Shown here piece by piece: positions 14,640-23,459 of a DNA stretch of 64,000 nt; positions within the stretch are counted from its first letter, which is position 1; every line of letters starts with the position of its first letter. The notes below the pieces were generated by a model, which saw only the letters and a list, made by a program, of their open reading frames with translations, was not told the origin of the DNA and made no database searches. This stretch comes from Butyrivibrio sp. LC3010 (GTDB lineage Bacteria; Bacillota; Clostridia; Lachnospirales; Lachnospiraceae), in NCBI RefSeq assembly GCF_000424385.1, contig NZ_AUJU01000006.1:62001-126000 (forward strand), in the 5' to 3' direction. The position numbers and the translations under genes were made by a program.

Positions 14640-15989
14640 TTAGTCATTATCAAAAATAAGTCCCCTGATGAAATCCATTCCCCCGCTTTTAATAATTCTT
14701 ATCTTCACGCCAAGCTCTCTTTCTATATCAGAGATATGCACGTCATCAAGAAGATAATCTTCTCCTGCTCTAAGTATATTCTGAGGGAGCACAAGGGCTT
14801 CACCGAGCTTTTGTCCTTTTAACTGCTCTATTATATCCTGTCCGGTTAAAAGACCCGTCACCGTGATCCTCTCACCGAAAAAGTTATTTGTGATCTCATG
14901 AACGTGCACTGTAAGTCCGGGTATCACTTCAGTAAGCTTTTGCGCCATTTCACGGATAAACGGATATATAAGTTTACCACTGGCAGTGGAAACCTCACCC
15001 TTTATCTCATCAAGTGAAACACCTTCAATCCCATGCTCCTTAATATCAGCCAGCGCCTCATCAAATTCATCAAGAAGAAGCCTCACCATACCAACACCGT
15101 TCTCAAGCTGACCATAATCATCATAGATTTCTGCTCCGGGTATGGGAAGCTGTGCTATCATATACCATTCGTCTGATGCATGAACAAAATGATCCCCATA
15201 TTCCTCAAAGGATTTATTCTGCCAGTACTCAATTTCCTTTAAAACCTCTCTGGCATCGTCCTTCTCAAATGGTTCTAAGGGATACAATCCATCCCTGTAT
15301 TTTGATAAACCTACAGGTACAACAGATACGCTCTTAAGATTAGGTCTGTAATTATACAGGTCCGTAAGAGATCTGTGAAGCTCTTTTCCGTCATTTACAC
15401 CTTTGCACAGAACAATCTGTCCGTTTAGTTCGATTCCGGAGCCTTCAGCACATAGCTTATCAACCTTTTTCAAAGCCTCTCCCGCAAAGCGGTTATTGAG
15501 CATTTTGCAGCGAAGCTCAGGATTGGTCGTCTGAAAAGAAACATTTATAGGAGAAAGATGGTATTTCAAAATTCTGTCAATGTCGTCATCACTCATATTG
15601 GTCAGTGTGACATAATTACCCTGTAAAAATGACAGTCTTGCATCATCATCCTTAAAATAAAGTGTTTCTCTCATACCGGGAGGCATCTGATCTATGAAAC
15701 AGAATATGCATTTATTACAACAGGACCTGTAATCATCCATCAGTCCGTTGTCAAATTCTATTCCCAGATCCTCATCATAGTACTTCTCAATTTCAAGCTC
15801 CCACTCTTCTCCATCCGGTTTTCTGACAAGCAGAGTAAGCTCCTCATCCTGCACCATGTACTGGTAATCAAAAATATCCTCTATGGGCTTATCGTTTATT
15901 GCAATCAAACGATCCCCGGCTGCAATCTCTAATTCTTCCGCTATGCTTCCGGGTTCAACCTTTTTAATTAAATGTCCATTATTATCCAT
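14640..15989 (-). CDS. DUF512 protein with PDZ-like and radical-SAM-like domains
   Basis: Member of a conserved clostridial family of unknown function. From the start at 15989 (MDNNGHLIKKVEPGSIAEEL) the N-terminal ~75 residues are PDZ-like, with the carboxylate-loop pattern PGSIAEELEIAAGDRLIAIN. A Cys-rich segment follows (YRSCCNKCIFCFIDQMPPGM), resembling a radical-SAM CxxxCxxC centre, then the DUF512 region (LSFLQGNYVTLTNM, PINVSFQTTNPELR, GQIVLCKGVNDG). The open frame extends upstream to a GTG at 16040; neither start has a convincing ribosome binding site, so the N-terminus is uncertain. In relatives this gene commonly sits next to der, as here. Function not known. Confidence 0.8.
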   Translation of the reverse strand: MDNNGHLIKKVEPGSIAEELEIAAGDRLIAINDKPIEDIFDYQYMVQDEELTLLVRKPDGEEWELEIEKYYDEDLGIEFDNGLMDDYRSCCNKCIFCFIDQMPPGMRETLYFKDDDARLSFLQGNYVTLTNMSDDDIDRILKYHLSPINVSFQTTNPELRCKMLNNRFAGEALKKVDKLCAEGSGIELNGQIVLCKGVNDGKELHRSLTDLYNYRPNLKSVSVVPVGLSKYRDGLYPLEPFEKDDAREVLKEIEYWQNKSFEEYGDHFVHASDEWYMIAQLPIPGAEIYDDYGQLENGVGMVRLLLDEFDEALADIKEHGIEGVSLDEIKGEVSTASGKLIYPFIREMAQKLTEVIPGLTVHVHEITNNFFGERITVTGLLTGQDIIEQLKGQKLGEALVLPQNILRAGEDYLLDDVHISDIERELGVKIRIIKSGGMDFIRGLIFDND

Positions 15990-16028
15990 AGTAAAGATTG
16001 TACCACACTTTGCAACTATTAGATACCT

Positions 16029-16060
16029 GTTACTGTTCACCTTAATGCGTTCACAATAAC
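16029..16060. repeat. Possible remnant of the 42.8 kb MITE terminal repeat
   Basis: GTTACTGTTCAC (16029-16040) is identical to the first 12 bases of the MITE-like element at 42756. Twenty bases further, GTTCACAATAAC forms an imperfect inverted partner (9 of 12). It overlaps the upstream GTG start of the DUF512 frame. May be a decayed or solo terminal repeat, or chance. Confidence 0.35.
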
Positions 16061-16079
16061 CATAATACTTTGTTTCATC

Positions 16080-16108
16080 TTGATTTTCATATAAAGATAC
16101 AATAAGAT
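16080..16108 (+). promoter_or_regulatory. Candidate promoter of the PRPP synthetase gene
   Basis: TTGATT, 17-nt spacer, TAAGAT, about 55 bases before the prs start. Alternative -10 hexamers lie nearby. Confidence 0.4.
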
Positions 16109-16164
16109 AGTAGCGTAAAAATCAGTATGTGAATTTTTAAATATATAAACATAGAGGAGATAAA

Positions 16165-17364
16165 ATGCCTGATTTTCATAAGTTAGATTCTTCAATACCA
16201 GTAGCACCACTTGCTCTGATGGTAATGGATTCAGCAAGCGGACTGGGACAACTCGTCAATTCACATCTCGTTTCTTTCAGACACGGAATGCACAACACAC
16301 CCGGTAACGATCCCGCTTTTCAGGGATATGTCAAAAATGATTACAGGGTAAAATATTCCAATCCCAGATTCGGAAGCGGCGAAAGCAAAGCCCAGATCCA
16401 GGAATCAGTTCGTGGTAAGGATGTTTTCATCATTACCGACGTAATGAATCACAGTATGACCTATAAAATGTTCGGTCATGATAATTATTACTCTCCGGAC
16501 GATCACTATCAGGATCTTAAGAGAGTCATCGCTGCCATGACAGGTAAAGCGAAGCGCATCAATGTAATTATGCCTTTCCTTTATGAAGGAAGACAGCACA
16601 ATAAGAACAATCGTGAGTCCCTTGATGCTGCAGTAATGTTTTCAGAGCTGTATAAAATGGGCATAAGCAACTTCATAACCTTTGATGCTCATGATCCCAG
16701 AATTTCAAATGCTGCTCCTATATCAGGATTTGATAATTTCATGGCTTCACCGCAGTTTATGAAGGCTCTTATATCAGAGATCGATGATCTCACCGTAGAT
16801 AAAGAGCATCTCACTGTTATAAGCCCGGATGAAGGAGCCCTTGACAGAGCGGTATATTTTGCAAATGTTCTTAATGTTGATACAGGTATGTTCTACAAGA
16901 GACGTGACTACAGTAAGGTTGTAAACGGTTCAAACCCTATAGTTGCCCACGAATACCTTGGTTCATCAATTGATGGTAAGGATGTAATTATCATTGACGA
17001 TATGATCTCATCAGGATCAAGTATGATTGATACTTCCCGTCAGCTTAAGAAGAAAGGCGCCAATCGTGTATTTATCTGCACTACTTTTGGTCTTTTCACA
17101 AACGGCATAGAAGTATTTGATGAAGGATATAAGAAGGGTGATTTTGATGCACTTATAACCACCAATCTTATTTATCAGAATCCTGAATTTACTGACAGAG
17201 AATACTACCATGTAGCTGATATGAGTAAATTCCTAGCAACAATCATTGATTTCATGAATCATGATGATTCACTGAGTAATGTAATCACACCTACCGAAAA
17301 GCTCCACAGCATTTTGGAAAAATACAATTCGCGCTCAGCAAAAACTGAGGACCTGTTTGACTAA
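16165..17364 (+). CDS. prs: Ribose-phosphate diphosphokinase, divergent long form
   Basis: Makes PRPP from ribose 5-phosphate and ATP for nucleotide, His and Trp synthesis. The PRPP-binding loop is VIIIDDMISSGSSMIDT (about residues 275-291) and the flexible-loop counterpart is MPFLYEGRQHNKNNRESLDA. FDAHDPRISNAAPISGFDNF matches the metal- and substrate-binding segment. At 399 residues it is about 80 longer than the classical ~315-residue enzyme and its N-terminal half is divergent; such long forms are seen in clostridial families. The start has AGAGGAGATAAA upstream. Catalytic residues are recognisable, so I expect activity, but classical allosteric control should not be assumed. Confidence 0.85.
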   Translation: MPDFHKLDSSIPVAPLALMVMDSASGLGQLVNSHLVSFRHGMHNTPGNDPAFQGYVKNDYRVKYSNPRFGSGESKAQIQESVRGKDVFIITDVMNHSMTYKMFGHDNYYSPDDHYQDLKRVIAAMTGKAKRINVIMPFLYEGRQHNKNNRESLDAAVMFSELYKMGISNFITFDAHDPRISNAAPISGFDNFMASPQFMKALISEIDDLTVDKEHLTVISPDEGALDRAVYFANVLNVDTGMFYKRRDYSKVVNGSNPIVAHEYLGSSIDGKDVIIIDDMISSGSSMIDTSRQLKKKGANRVFICTTFGLFTNGIEVFDEGYKKGDFDALITTNLIYQNPEFTDREYYHVADMSKFLATIIDFMNHDDSLSNVITPTEKLHSILEKYNSRSAKTEDLFD

Positions 17365-17379
17365 CAGGTCCTCTTTTTT
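17347..17379 (+). terminator. prs terminator overlapping the stop codon
   Basis: GAGGACCTG (17347-17355) pairs with CAGGTCCTC (17365-17373), followed by T6. The left arm encodes the last codons of prs and the TAA stop lies in the hairpin loop, so stop codon and terminator are superimposed. Confidence 0.9.
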
Positions 17380-17385
17380 CTTACC

Positions 17386-19914
17386 CTATTCAAGTGTTTC
17401 TGAAGCAGGATTTCCATTACTGAATTTCGCGGTTTCAAATGATATGTTCACCTTAAACAAATCTCCGTCAAGGATTATCTCAAACTCTCCTCCCATTGCA
17501 GTTGTAAGACTCTTTGCAATAGAAAGACCAAGTCCCGAACCTTCTGTACTTCTTGAAATATCTCCTCTTATAAATCTCTCTGTAAGCTCGTCAGCATTTA
17601 TATTAAGCTCATTTCTGGAAATATTTTTTACGGAAAATACTGCTCTATGAACGCCATCCTCTTCCTTAACCACCAGATCCATGTAGACTCTGGTATTGGA
17701 AAGTGCGTATTTACACACATTATTTAACAGATTTTCAATAACTCTGTACAGCTGCCTTGCATCTGCTCTGATGAAGACATCATATTTCTCACATTTCAAA
17801 ATCGGCACAAGATCAAAGCTGTCAAACTTCTCAAAGAACTCTCCCAATACCTGATTAACGAATTCTGCAAAATTAAACTCTTCCATATTCAGGGTTATAT
17901 TTCCAGAAGAAATTTTGGATGCTTCAACAAGATCATCGGTAAGCTGTCTTAATCTCTGCGATTTATTATCAAGAACCCTGATATACTCAACAACCTTCGG
18001 ATCATCTATATTTTCTCTTTTTAAAAGATCCACATAATTTATTATCGAGGTCAGAGGTGTCTTAATATCATGCGAAACGTTGGTTATAAGATCCGCCTTG
18101 AGCTTTTCATCTCTCATGCTTCGGTTAACTGCATCCTCGACTGAAACAGAAATCTTATTGAGTTCCTCGCCGATATACACATTTGCTCCATGCAGCTTAT
18201 TCACATCAACCTTAACATCCAGTTCGCCCTGCCCTATTCTCCTTAGAGCATCAAGTATCATGAACTTGTCCTTATTAAGATTTATAATATAAATCGCTAC
18301 CGCAATATCAATTATAAGTGCAATTATAATGCCGAGAAGCTTTAAATTAAGCACCAGATAAAACTGCAGTGCAATTGATATTACATAAGGCACAATAGTC
18401 CTTGTGAAAAGATTCTGCTTAAGCGTCATCCTCGCAAAGATTCGTCTGGACAGTTCCACCAGAAGTCTGAATAAAGATGACCTGTATAAATAGTTTGATT
18501 TAGATCTTCTTATTATGCTGTAAAATGCATATGAAAGAGCATTGTCCGCCAGGAAAGTAAGTCCACAGGCAAGGCCTGCCATATAAAATGTACTGCTGTA
18601 AACAGAAGCATAATTATTTATGGCAAACTGAAAGAATCCAAACAGAATTCCGATTATTACCGCAGAGAATACCACAACAATTTCTATCGGAATCACATCG
18701 ATTTTCTCTATTCCGCCGACTGTGCCATCTGAATATTCAATACGTCCTTCATAATAGCAAAGGTGCAAAATAGTAATTACATACACAACGATAAAGAATC
18801 CAATAATCATATGGAGCTGCCTGTAATATGGCATATATCTGTTGAATGCTTCTTTACCGATTTTAAAATCATCATTATTGGAAATCTTATTGGCATCAAC
18901 TGCAAAATAAAACTTCATCTGATCCGGATATGCATACTGATAATTGCCCAAAAACTGTCTGAGGTCATCCTCGTTTATCTTTGTATTTGTTGAATACTCA
19001 ATGTCATAAGGACAGTAATAAATATATCTTCCGTATGATTTGAATACATCCTTAAGATTCAGCCCGTTTGTGCTTTTCTTAAGAGATTCAACATTGGTAT
19101 ACACTTCCGTTCTGCCGTTAATGGTTCTGGTAATATAATATCTGAAATTTGATTTATAGAATGAATACTTATTCTTAAGCTCAGTGTAACGGTCGTGGCA
19201 GGCTGCCATCGTTGAAGCAGCTTCCGTGATATTGGCGCAGAGCTCATTATACTCATCCCAGTTCGAAACCAGATTCTCAATATTTTCATGGAATACTGTC
19301 TGATATCTCGGAATAAGAATTGTATGAGAACCGGAACCGTCTGCATCCGCTTCCTTCACATTTGTTCTCACTGCATTATTATCAAGCTGAGAATTCAGGA
19401 AACTGTTCATACCACCTTCAGCATTATTCTTTTTTAACTGGGTGTAGACAGTTGTAGGCGAAAGAAAATCCTTGCTCTCTTTTGTCGTAAAATTCATATC
19501 CTCATACTCAAATCCATTCTGAGACCACTTTATCAGATTTGATACCGGATAAACTGCGGTAATATATTCACTTTGAAGAATGGTATTTCTGTTAATAAAA
19601 GCTGTTACATCAATGCTTTTATCTCCATCATATTCACCATCTATCTCAAACAGGGTCTGGTATGCTGAGAGCTCCACAACACTTTTCAGATTGTTCACAA
19701 GAATCTTATTAAAAAGTGAAGAATCAATATAATTAAGGGCACTATCCTCATTTTGAAGATTGTAAACGATACCGTTTGTACCTACAAATGAGGACCCCTT
19801 ATAAATATAAAAGATTACTGCAACTACTATAGCGATGCATATGTGCTGGAATATTCTGAGTATGTACCTGCTGATCCAGGACATTGTCCTGTGCCTGAAA
19901 ATTTTATCAAACAT
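17386..19914 (-). CDS. Membrane sensor histidine kinase
   Basis: Sensor of the two-component pair with the regulator at 19917. A first transmembrane helix lies at residues 16-40, followed by a large extracytoplasmic domain of roughly 330 residues, then a cluster of about six hydrophobic segments (about 375-560). The kinase core has the H-box TNVSHDIKTPLTSIINYVDLL (His near residue 615), N-box ENLLNNVCKYAL and G-box STEGSGLGLSIAKSL. I use the ATG at 19914, preceded by GAGGATTGATA and 2 nt after the regulator stop. The domain of about six membrane helices between sensor and kinase is unusual. The signal is unknown. Confidence 0.9.
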   Translation of the reverse strand: MFDKIFRHRTMSWISRYILRIFQHICIAIVVAVIFYIYKGSSFVGTNGIVYNLQNEDSALNYIDSSLFNKILVNNLKSVVELSAYQTLFEIDGEYDGDKSIDVTAFINRNTILQSEYITAVYPVSNLIKWSQNGFEYEDMNFTTKESKDFLSPTTVYTQLKKNNAEGGMNSFLNSQLDNNAVRTNVKEADADGSGSHTILIPRYQTVFHENIENLVSNWDEYNELCANITEAASTMAACHDRYTELKNKYSFYKSNFRYYITRTINGRTEVYTNVESLKKSTNGLNLKDVFKSYGRYIYYCPYDIEYSTNTKINEDDLRQFLGNYQYAYPDQMKFYFAVDANKISNNDDFKIGKEAFNRYMPYYRQLHMIIGFFIVVYVITILHLCYYEGRIEYSDGTVGGIEKIDVIPIEIVVVFSAVIIGILFGFFQFAINNYASVYSSTFYMAGLACGLTFLADNALSYAFYSIIRRSKSNYLYRSSLFRLLVELSRRIFARMTLKQNLFTRTIVPYVISIALQFYLVLNLKLLGIIIALIIDIAVAIYIINLNKDKFMILDALRRIGQGELDVKVDVNKLHGANVYIGEELNKISVSVEDAVNRSMRDEKLKADLITNVSHDIKTPLTSIINYVDLLKRENIDDPKVVEYIRVLDNKSQRLRQLTDDLVEASKISSGNITLNMEEFNFAEFVNQVLGEFFEKFDSFDLVPILKCEKYDVFIRADARQLYRVIENLLNNVCKYALSNTRVYMDLVVKEEDGVHRAVFSVKNISRNELNINADELTERFIRGDISRSTEGSGLGLSIAKSLTTAMGGEFEIILDGDLFKVNISFETAKFSNGNPASETLE

Positions 19915-19916
19915 TA

Positions 19917-20621
19917 TCAATCCTCGGTATCTATCTTATATCCTACGCCCCAAACAACCTTCAAATACTTGGGATTCTTTGGATCAATCTCAATTTTTTC
20001 CCTAATATGTCTGATATGAACGGCAACTGTATTATCTACTGAAACCGCATTCTCATTCCAGATATTCTCGTATATCTGATTGATTGAGAATACTTTTCCT
20101 TTATTCTTCAAAAGGAACATCAGAATATTGTATTCAATCTTGGTAAGCTTGACTTCCTCCCCATCTACCGTTACAGATTTAGAGTTATCATTAAGTACAA
20201 GTCCCCCTGCCTTAAAGATGTAGTCATCATCCAAATCTTTGTTATCAACATTGCCAAGCTGTGTGTATCTTCTTAAATTGGATTTAACTCTTGCTACAAG
20301 CTCAAGAGGATTGAAAGGCTTGGTAACGTAGTCATCAGCACCGATATTTAAACCGAGTATTTTGTCTGCATCCTCAGATTTAGCGGACAATATTATTATC
20401 GGAATAGAGCTCTGCTCCCTTATTTTCATGGTACACTGAATTCCATCCATAACAGGCATCATTATATCTATGATAGCCGCATGTATTTCATTATTCTGTA
20501 CTATATCGAGAGCCTCAAGACCATTGTAAGCTTTATAAACATTAATTCCTTCCTGCTTAAGGTATATCTCGATAGCTTCAACTATCTCTTTGTCATCATC
20601 ACAAACAAGTACGTTCTGCAA
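19917..20621 (-). CDS. OmpR/PhoB-family response regulator
   Basis: Transcriptional regulator with an N-terminal receiver (NVLVCDDDKEIVEAIEIYL; phospho-acceptor Asp in AAIIDIMMPVMDG; switch Thr/Ser region IIILSAKS; Lys in DDYVTKPFNP) and a C-terminal winged helix (VKLTKIEYNILMFLLKNKG, VDNTVAVHIRHIREKIE, YLKVVWGVGYKI). The start is a TTG at 20621, because TATAGGAGG precedes it by 10 bases; the longer frame to 20684 would overlap yraN without a ribosome binding site. It lies 28 bp downstream of the YraN gene, at the tail of the housekeeping run, and is followed directly by its kinase. Confidence 0.92.
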   Translation of the reverse strand: MQNVLVCDDDKEIVEAIEIYLKQEGINVYKAYNGLEALDIVQNNEIHAAIIDIMMPVMDGIQCTMKIREQSSIPIIILSAKSEDADKILGLNIGADDYVTKPFNPLELVARVKSNLRRYTQLGNVDNKDLDDDYIFKAGGLVLNDNSKSVTVDGEEVKLTKIEYNILMFLLKNKGKVFSINQIYENIWNENAVSVDNTVAVHIRHIREKIEIDPKNPKYLKVVWGVGYKIDTED

Positions 20622-20649
20622 ATTACTAAAACCTCCTATATGATAAAAA

Positions 20650-21030
20650 TCACCATGTTTTACATGGGATATATAAAAAAGCATTTTTATGCCATCTTAT
20701 ATGAATAGCGGATGTTTCGTCAACCTCTATGGCTACAACATCATATCTGACAGGACTATCCAGGCCAATTCCAAATCGTTTCATATAATAGTCCGAAACA
20801 CGGCAGATAACTTTCTGCTTACTAAATCCCACAGCTTCCTCAGCTGCTCCATATCTATCTCCTGATCTGTATTTTACTTCTACAAATGCAAGATATTTAC
20901 CATCCTTTGCAATTATATCAATTTCGCCCTTATTATTCCTGAAATTCCTATTAAGAATCCGGGCACCATTTTCAACAATATATTCACAGGCCAGATTCTC
21001 ATAATAGGCCCCTGTTTCTCTTTTATTCAT
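20650..21030 (-). CDS. YraN/UPF0102 family nuclease-like protein
   Basis: Small protein (126 residues) of the UPF0102 family, related to Holliday-junction resolvase-like endonucleases. The core matches the PD-(D/E)xK-type pattern: GAYYENLACEYIVENGARIL, RNFRNNKGEIDIIAKDGKYLAFVEVKYR with the Glu-Ile-Asp and Glu-Val-Lys residues. In Firmicutes it commonly closes the rplS-rbgA-rnhB cluster, as here. It overlaps the FlhB-like gene by 4 nt (ATGA). The cellular role of the family is not settled. Confidence 0.9.
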   Translation of the reverse strand: MNKRETGAYYENLACEYIVENGARILNRNFRNNKGEIDIIAKDGKYLAFVEVKYRSGDRYGAAEEAVGFSKQKVICRVSDYYMKRFGIGLDSPVRYDVVAIEVDETSAIHIRWHKNAFLYIPCKTW

Positions 21031-21344
21031 TTTGCTGTCTCTTTTGCTCTGATTTTATCCATGGCATCCACAAAGACAAGGATCTCCGCTACAACCTCAT
21101 AGAGTTCAGGCGGTATCATCTCACCTATTTCAAGCTTGGATAGCGTATCCGCAAGCTTACTGTCTTCATGAACCGGTATATCCTGCTCCTTTGCAGCATC
21201 TATGATCTTTTCAGCTACAATTCCTTTTCCGCTGGCAATAACGCGGGGAGCGCCGTCTTCGTTAGGATCGTAAGCAAGGGCTATCGCCTGCTTTGGCTTG
21301 CCATCTTTAGTTTTCCCTGTTCCCTTCAGATTGTTTTCAGCCAT
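21027..21344 (-). CDS. FlhB C-terminal-domain-like protein
   Basis: A 105-residue cytoplasmic protein equivalent to the C-terminal domain of the flagellar export switch protein FlhB, standing alone as in B. subtilis YlqH. Matching features are AIALAYDPNEDGAPRVIASGKG, AAKEQDIPVHEDSKLADTLSKLEIGEMIPPELYEVVAEILVFV. The autocleavage NPTH of FlhB is replaced by DPNE, as is usual in stand-alone homologs. The start at 21344 has TTGAGGAGACTTACT. The FliK-like gene precedes it, so the pair may tune flagellar hook length or export specificity; that is inference. Confidence 0.85.
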   Translation of the reverse strand: MAENNLKGTGKTKDGKPKQAIALAYDPNEDGAPRVIASGKGIVAEKIIDAAKEQDIPVHEDSKLADTLSKLEIGEMIPPELYEVVAEILVFVDAMDKIRAKETAK

Positions 21345-21385
21345 AGTAAGTCTCCTCAAAGAATTACATTTTTTCCATTGGGATA

Positions 21386-23419
21386 TCACGCTCGTGCATC
21401 AAAAGTAGTCATTGACAAAAAAGCTGTCTTTTTAGATTCAAGTATACTGCTAACCGGAGGATCCTCACTGTCGGAATCCATATCGGTATGAAGCATCATT
21501 CTGGCTTCCATAGTATAGCCTCGTTTGTTCAGCCGGTCATTTAGTTCTCCGATATGTTCATGTATCAGATCGATTATTTCTTCATCAGCAACATAAAAAT
21601 TGGTTTTTACATTGGTGTCCTTCATCTTAACATAAACATCTATGGGGCCCAGGTTATCCATATCAAGATGCAGGATCGCGCTGACTTCATCTCCGGGTTC
21701 GAATTTCTTTTTGCCATTAGAGTATACATATAAATCTCCATGCGCGTCCTGATCTGCCATCTTAAGCGGCAGCTGAACATAATGGAACATCTGATTGAGC
21801 TGATTCATAAAATCTATATTATTCTGAAGATTGGCGGCACTCTGAGCAACCTTATTATCTGCTCCAAGAGCAGCTGTGAGCTGACTGGTAAGTTGCTTAG
21901 CCTGAGAATTCAGCCTTGCATACAGATTTTCAATATTCTCCTTAAGCCTCACCTCATCAGGCTTTATCATCCATTCATCCTGCATGATATTTTTCATAAG
22001 CTTATTATACTCATTATTGCTAAAAAGCCTGGAAAATGCCTGATCTGCCGCCTCCGAAGTATGCGCCGATTTAGAATACGCTTCTGAAAGCTCTTTTAAA
22101 AGTGCCATCTGATCTATCTTTTCAGGATTCCCTGTTCTGGCCTGTTCAATAAGCTTTTGAATCTCTTCCCCGGTGGCACCGGTACTTGTGTTAAGCTCCC
22201 TTATGATATTCGCCAGATTATTACTGAGTGTAATCTTTGGCAGGCTCTGCCCCTGATTGTCATATATACTCTGCTCAGAACCTTTTATCCCCGAAGAATC
22301 TGCAGCACTCCTCTGATCATTATCCGCACTTGAAGCGTTCCCCGTAACATCTTCTTTGGAAGCTGCTTCTCCAACCTTTTCCTGCCCTGCAATATCGGAA
22401 CTTTTCCCTGCAGCTTCCATTAAAACCTGCTCCTTATCAGCAGTTGCTGTTCCGGATGTATTCTGAGAATCCGCCCTGGCTTCTGTCAGCAATTCGCCCT
22501 CAGCTTCACCCTCTGCAAGTGTAGATAAGATTTCTGTCTTTCCACCTTCCGTATTATTAACAGCGCCTTCGGCACCGGGACCAACTGCGACATCTTTAAT
22601 AGCTCCGCCCTCAGCCAGTGCTGCTTCACTATCAGTTTTCCCACTTAGAAGGCCAGTCTCAACCATCTCACCTTGAGGCTGTGCACCATTTATTTCATTT
22701 TGAACAGCTGTTTTCTCCATATGCTCTGCACCCTTTGCAAGCATATCAAGAATTCCACCATAGAGATCATTGGCGGCCTTACCTTCCCCACTTTGAACCA
22801 GCTGATTATAAGCCCCGGGCAAATCATCCATAATGGATTTCATTGTCTCCACAACCTGATGCTCATAATTCTTGTAGCTCTCAAACTGACTGATATTTTC
22901 ATCTGTAATTGGTATGTTAAGAGCTTTCATCTGAACAATTGATGAGACATCAGCCTCAGGATGGGAGCCTATGAGCTGATGCATGGAATTAAGGGAATCT
23001 CTGTCAATTCCCATTCCATTTTCCATCATAGACTTTACCATATTGACTGTATCCTGATTCACCTCTATGCCGGCAGCATTAAGTGCCTTTAAGGTTGTCG
23101 AATCAACAGATGTATTTTCATAAAGTGGAGTAAGTGTTATCTGATTAGAAACACCGCGCACCTCAAAGGAAATTGTCTGTCCTTCCTTGAGATACATGCC
23201 ATCTTGAAGTTTTGCAGATATAACTGTGTCATCTCCAAGCCTTATCTGGGCATTTTTGACACCGCCCTCGTCAGTCATGGAAATGATTTTGCCAGATAAA
23301 CGCTCTCCTGTTTCCAAAGAGCGCAGAGATTCCTGCGATTTTGCAGCATTCTGATTAATAACTCGCCCTTCAACCTGAACAACAGGCGTCTTCTGGGTCA
23401 CATTCTGAATGATACTCAT
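21386..23419 (-). CDS. FliK-like hook-length-control family protein
   Basis: A 677-residue cytoplasmic protein with no signal peptide. The N-terminal ~110 residues look beta-rich (LSGKIISMTDEGGVKNAQIR, LKEGQTISFEVRG). The middle (about 230-400) is low complexity, rich in Ala, Gly, Glu and Ser. The C-terminal part (LYVYSNGKKKF, LDMDNLGPIDVYVKMKDTNV, TNFYVADEEIIDLI, RGYTMEARM) resembles the FliK C-terminal domain, which interacts with FlhB. It occupies the position of B. subtilis ylqG, just before the FlhB-like gene. Whether it acts in flagellar assembly here cannot be decided from the window. Confidence 0.75.
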   Translation of the reverse strand: MSIIQNVTQKTPVVQVEGRVINQNAAKSQESLRSLETGERLSGKIISMTDEGGVKNAQIRLGDDTVISAKLQDGMYLKEGQTISFEVRGVSNQITLTPLYENTSVDSTTLKALNAAGIEVNQDTVNMVKSMMENGMGIDRDSLNSMHQLIGSHPEADVSSIVQMKALNIPITDENISQFESYKNYEHQVVETMKSIMDDLPGAYNQLVQSGEGKAANDLYGGILDMLAKGAEHMEKTAVQNEINGAQPQGEMVETGLLSGKTDSEAALAEGGAIKDVAVGPGAEGAVNNTEGGKTEILSTLAEGEAEGELLTEARADSQNTSGTATADKEQVLMEAAGKSSDIAGQEKVGEAASKEDVTGNASSADNDQRSAADSSGIKGSEQSIYDNQGQSLPKITLSNNLANIIRELNTSTGATGEEIQKLIEQARTGNPEKIDQMALLKELSEAYSKSAHTSEAADQAFSRLFSNNEYNKLMKNIMQDEWMIKPDEVRLKENIENLYARLNSQAKQLTSQLTAALGADNKVAQSAANLQNNIDFMNQLNQMFHYVQLPLKMADQDAHGDLYVYSNGKKKFEPGDEVSAILHLDMDNLGPIDVYVKMKDTNVKTNFYVADEEIIDLIHEHIGELNDRLNKRGYTMEARMMLHTDMDSDSEDPPVSSILESKKTAFLSMTTFDARA

Positions 23420-23459
23420 GCAGGCTCTCTTTCTTCAAAAATAAGTAAATCCGAACAAA

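Noticed and set aside
21740..22942. Several plus-strand frames opposite the FliK-like gene
   Set aside because: Low-complexity codons of the FliK-like middle region open the antisense frames; none has a ribosome site.
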